This document shows positions 45,779 to 64,000 of a stretch of DNA of 64,000 nt, in pieces. Under the pieces are notes generated by a model that saw only the letters and a program-made list of their open reading frames with translations, had not been told where the DNA came from and ran no database searches. The stretch's first letter is position 1. Every line of letters starts with the position of its first letter. The stretch is from Amorphochlora amoebiformis (lineage: Eukaryota > Cercozoa > Chlorarachniophyceae), in assembly GCA_054601695.1 (NCBI GenBank), contig BAAHQB010000207.1, forward strand, positions 186,001-250,000. The letters are read 5' to 3'. The position numbers and the translations under genes are program-made.

Positions 45779-46160
45779 ATATGTGTATATATATAGCCAT
45801 ATTACATGCGTACAAAAGATTCCCTACTTTTATTATCTGCTGCTTCGCCACCATTCCCACCCTTTCTTATCCCTTCGCTCTTGGGCTTAATTATACCGAA
45901 CAAACCCTAAATTAAATTGAAATATTTGGGAGGGGGAAGAAAGGGGAAAGAATGGGAGGGGAAGGAAAGGAGAAAGAAAGAGAGGGGAAGCGAGGGAGGA
46001 GAGGGAGAATTAGATGGGAGCGAGGAAGAGACAGGAAGTGAGGGACAAAAGCCAGCCTCAACAAATGAGCATATCGTCTCTGGTTTTGGATAGTGAGAGA
46101 GTGGGCCGGGGATAGAGAATAAGGGGGAAGAAAGAGAGAGGTGGCGAAAGAAAGAGATCT
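44437..46160. other. Convergent intergenic spacer, VOC enzyme / small membrane protein
   Basis: 1.7 kb. 44503-44556 is pure (TA)n, 44557-45080 is unique sequence with no supported exon, 45180-45800 is (TA)n-rich, and 45915-46150 is strongly purine-rich (GGGAAGRAAAG type) ahead of the stop codon of the minus-strand gene. No RNA gene recognised. Confidence 0.6.
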
Positions 46161-46851
46161 TTAGCCTGTTACCAGGAGTGTTAATACAATATGGACGAGC
46201 GAAAAGAGGTAATAAACAACGAGGAAGGCGACGGACATGCCGAATAGGGAGGTTCGCGTCTGTCCAAACACACAAACATGCATCACCTGATCCCTCAGCT
46301 CTATTTCTCACATATCATTGAAGGGGAACTCACGCAATCCTTATCGACGACGCTAGCCGCCACAGAGCCAAATATACACCATCCCAGCAGCAGAATCGCG
46401 TGTGCTAGGTAGAAGAAGACGGAAAAGTTGGAGTCCTTTGTCATCCAGTCTGGCCCGACAAGCGTGAATCCATGATAAAACGAGTACAAGTATCCAAGGA
46501 CGATGCTGCCAATGAAGAAGGCTGGATAATCAGTGTATTATTAGGTTATAGTGGACAGGGCCGCTGGATATTTTACAGCATCGGAGTTCAGGCTGGCTTG
46601 GATAGAACCAGTGAGGACAAGTGTGATGCTCGAACCTATGTGTCTTTCTAATGTCTCCTTATTGGTTCAAACTACATTTCTGCAGTTATTTAACAAAAAA
46701 TACCTTGCAGAGACTCGCCACGCTTCGAGCCGCACGCCGAAAAGTCGGTCAAGTCCAATACAGCGGTTGCAGACACGGAAAAAAGCATGCATATGATCGA
46801 AGGGATCAATGGAATGATGAAAATCGTTGATTGCGGGAGAAGAGGTGCCAT
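46161..46851 (-). CDS. Small multi-pass membrane protein, possibly TMEM50-like
   Basis: Four exons with compatible phases, 165 aa: 46704-46851, 46557-46635, 46334-46505, 46161-46259. Seen: hydrophobic segments at about 8-30, 48-62, 76-92, 100-127 and 134-160; the strong donor GTGAGT after exon 3; stop TAA at 46161. Weak similarity: GSKRG...SIQASLNSDAVKYP resembles the TMEM50 region GEKRN...GWWIIIDAAVIYP, and FFYLAHAILLLGWCIFGS resembles its third helix. Length fits TMEM50 (about 157 aa), but the extra N-terminal hydrophobic stretch does not. The start and the exon 2/3 junction (a ~51-nt intron) are the least secure parts. Function unknown. It shares a 305-bp head-to-head region with U2SURP. 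Confidence 0.5.
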
Positions 46852-47156
46852 TGTGGGAGACTTGGGGGAAAAAGGAGCCGCTTGGGCCTCCCGCCAACTC
46901 CCTTTCTTTCCTCGTAGATGAAGATATCTCCTTCGAGATATACGTATATACATATTTCTCCACATATCTACGAGAGAGATTCACCACATATCTCTTCATT
47001 AGATATATTTGTATCTCCCGAGACTCCCCAGAGTTATTCGTCAGAGGACGATCACACGGCGTCCGACCAACGAGAGCATACTTCGGGTCTCGGACGCAAG
47101 CTACTTGACCTCCCCTGCCATTCAGCGGGCGATTTCCGTTGTGTATATATCGAAGC
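46852..47156. promoter_or_regulatory. Putative bidirectional promoter, small membrane protein / U2SURP
   Basis: 305 bp between divergent start codons, without (TA)n but with several ATATCT/AGATAT words (46922-46995). No TATA box with a clear position could be chosen. The role is inferred from the layout. Confidence 0.4.
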
Positions 47157-63631
<16,475 letters not shown>

Positions 63632-64000
63632 CTGCTGGTGTCAGCTGGTACACAATTGCGATCAAGCATAATAGGAGACTGTGCCAAACTTGAACCACAT
63701 CAGAGAATCAATTTTCACTGTCTTCGGTTACGTGTAGCGGTATGTCGCTAGGATCAGCTGCTTAATATAATTATAAGATACTAGATCTAGTAAATAATAG
63801 TACCATGACTACGTCTAGTCTGATGACATACTAGAACTTTATCTGAGAGCCTCTGAGTTATCGATCCATGATACTTTTTATAGGCTTCATATATAATTTT
63901 GTGAGAAAATTTGTGCCTGTAATCTAAATTAAGTCGCTCGCTGTAGATCCTATCTACCACGCGCCTATCATCTACAAGTTATCTAGGTTATTTCTCTGAT
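63632..64000. other. 3' flank of U2SURP
   Basis: 369 bp after the U2SURP stop. No (TA)n; many CTAGAT/ATCTAG words (63780-63800, 63938-63955). It must contain the 3' end of U2SURP. By the alternating pattern a minus-strand gene should follow beyond 64000; no coding segment is recognisable yet. Confidence 0.5.

Noticed and set aside
45915-46311. 134-aa minus-strand ORF (MRNRAEGSGDACLC...)
   Set aside because: It is an out-of-frame reading of exon 4 of the small membrane protein continuing into a purine/pyrimidine-rich low-complexity flank.

Overview
This is nuclear DNA of a flagellated, spliceosomal-intron-rich eukaryote, most likely a protist. Evidence: eight protein genes split by GT-AG introns, no operon or ribosome-binding-site logic, interstitial TTAGGG-type repeats, a mitochondrial ubiquinone gene, a probable ciliary transition-zone gene (TMEM231-like), and a dihydroxyacetone kinase whose N-terminus resembles a two-part plastid-targeting leader. 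TTAGGG repeats and a possible complex plastid would fit a stramenopile-type alga, but I cannot name the organism. Well over half of the window is (TA)n microsatellite and its TATG/TATAC variants. Almost all of it lies in introns, so nearly every long ORF in those tracts (poly Ile-Tyr) is an artefact.

I assembled each gene by hand from exon pieces. In every model all intron phases match and the summed coding length is a multiple of three. Order: TMEM231-like (minus, 271-9595, 16 exons, 360 aa); CS-domain/cyclophilin fusion (plus, 9776-12646, 11 exons, 282 aa); COQ3 (minus, 13198-20432, 13 exons, 290 aa); dihydroxyacetone kinase (plus, 20624-39650, 32 exons, 690 aa); ribosomal protein uS14/RPS29 (minus, 40725-40979, 2 exons, 55 aa); mitochondrial VOC/glyoxalase-like enzyme (plus, 41075-44436, 5 exons, 161 aa); small four-helix membrane protein (minus, 46161-46851, 4 exons, 165 aa); U2SURP/SR140 splicing factor (plus, 47157-63631, 31 exons, 730 aa). 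Strands alternate strictly, so the genes form four head-to-head pairs sharing short promoters (95-305 bp) and converge tail-to-tail in between.

The most unusual feature is what I call exon-edge echoes. Many introns hold several decayed tandem copies of the edge of the neighbouring exon, splice site included, separated by (TA)n. Copies of an exon's 5' edge (3' splice site plus first codons) lie only in the upstream intron. Copies of its 3' edge (last codons plus 5' splice site) lie only in the downstream intron. The copy that keeps the reading frame is always the one belonging to the exon body. This occurs in at least four of the eight genes and includes one perfect 51-bp tandem 3' splice site that keeps frame, and one whole 32-nt exon in three copies. 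Other notable items: telomere-like CCCTAA tracts used as pyrimidine tract/branch region before several exons, a tRNA-derived SINE-like family, and a 30-bp perfect palindrome inside one copy.
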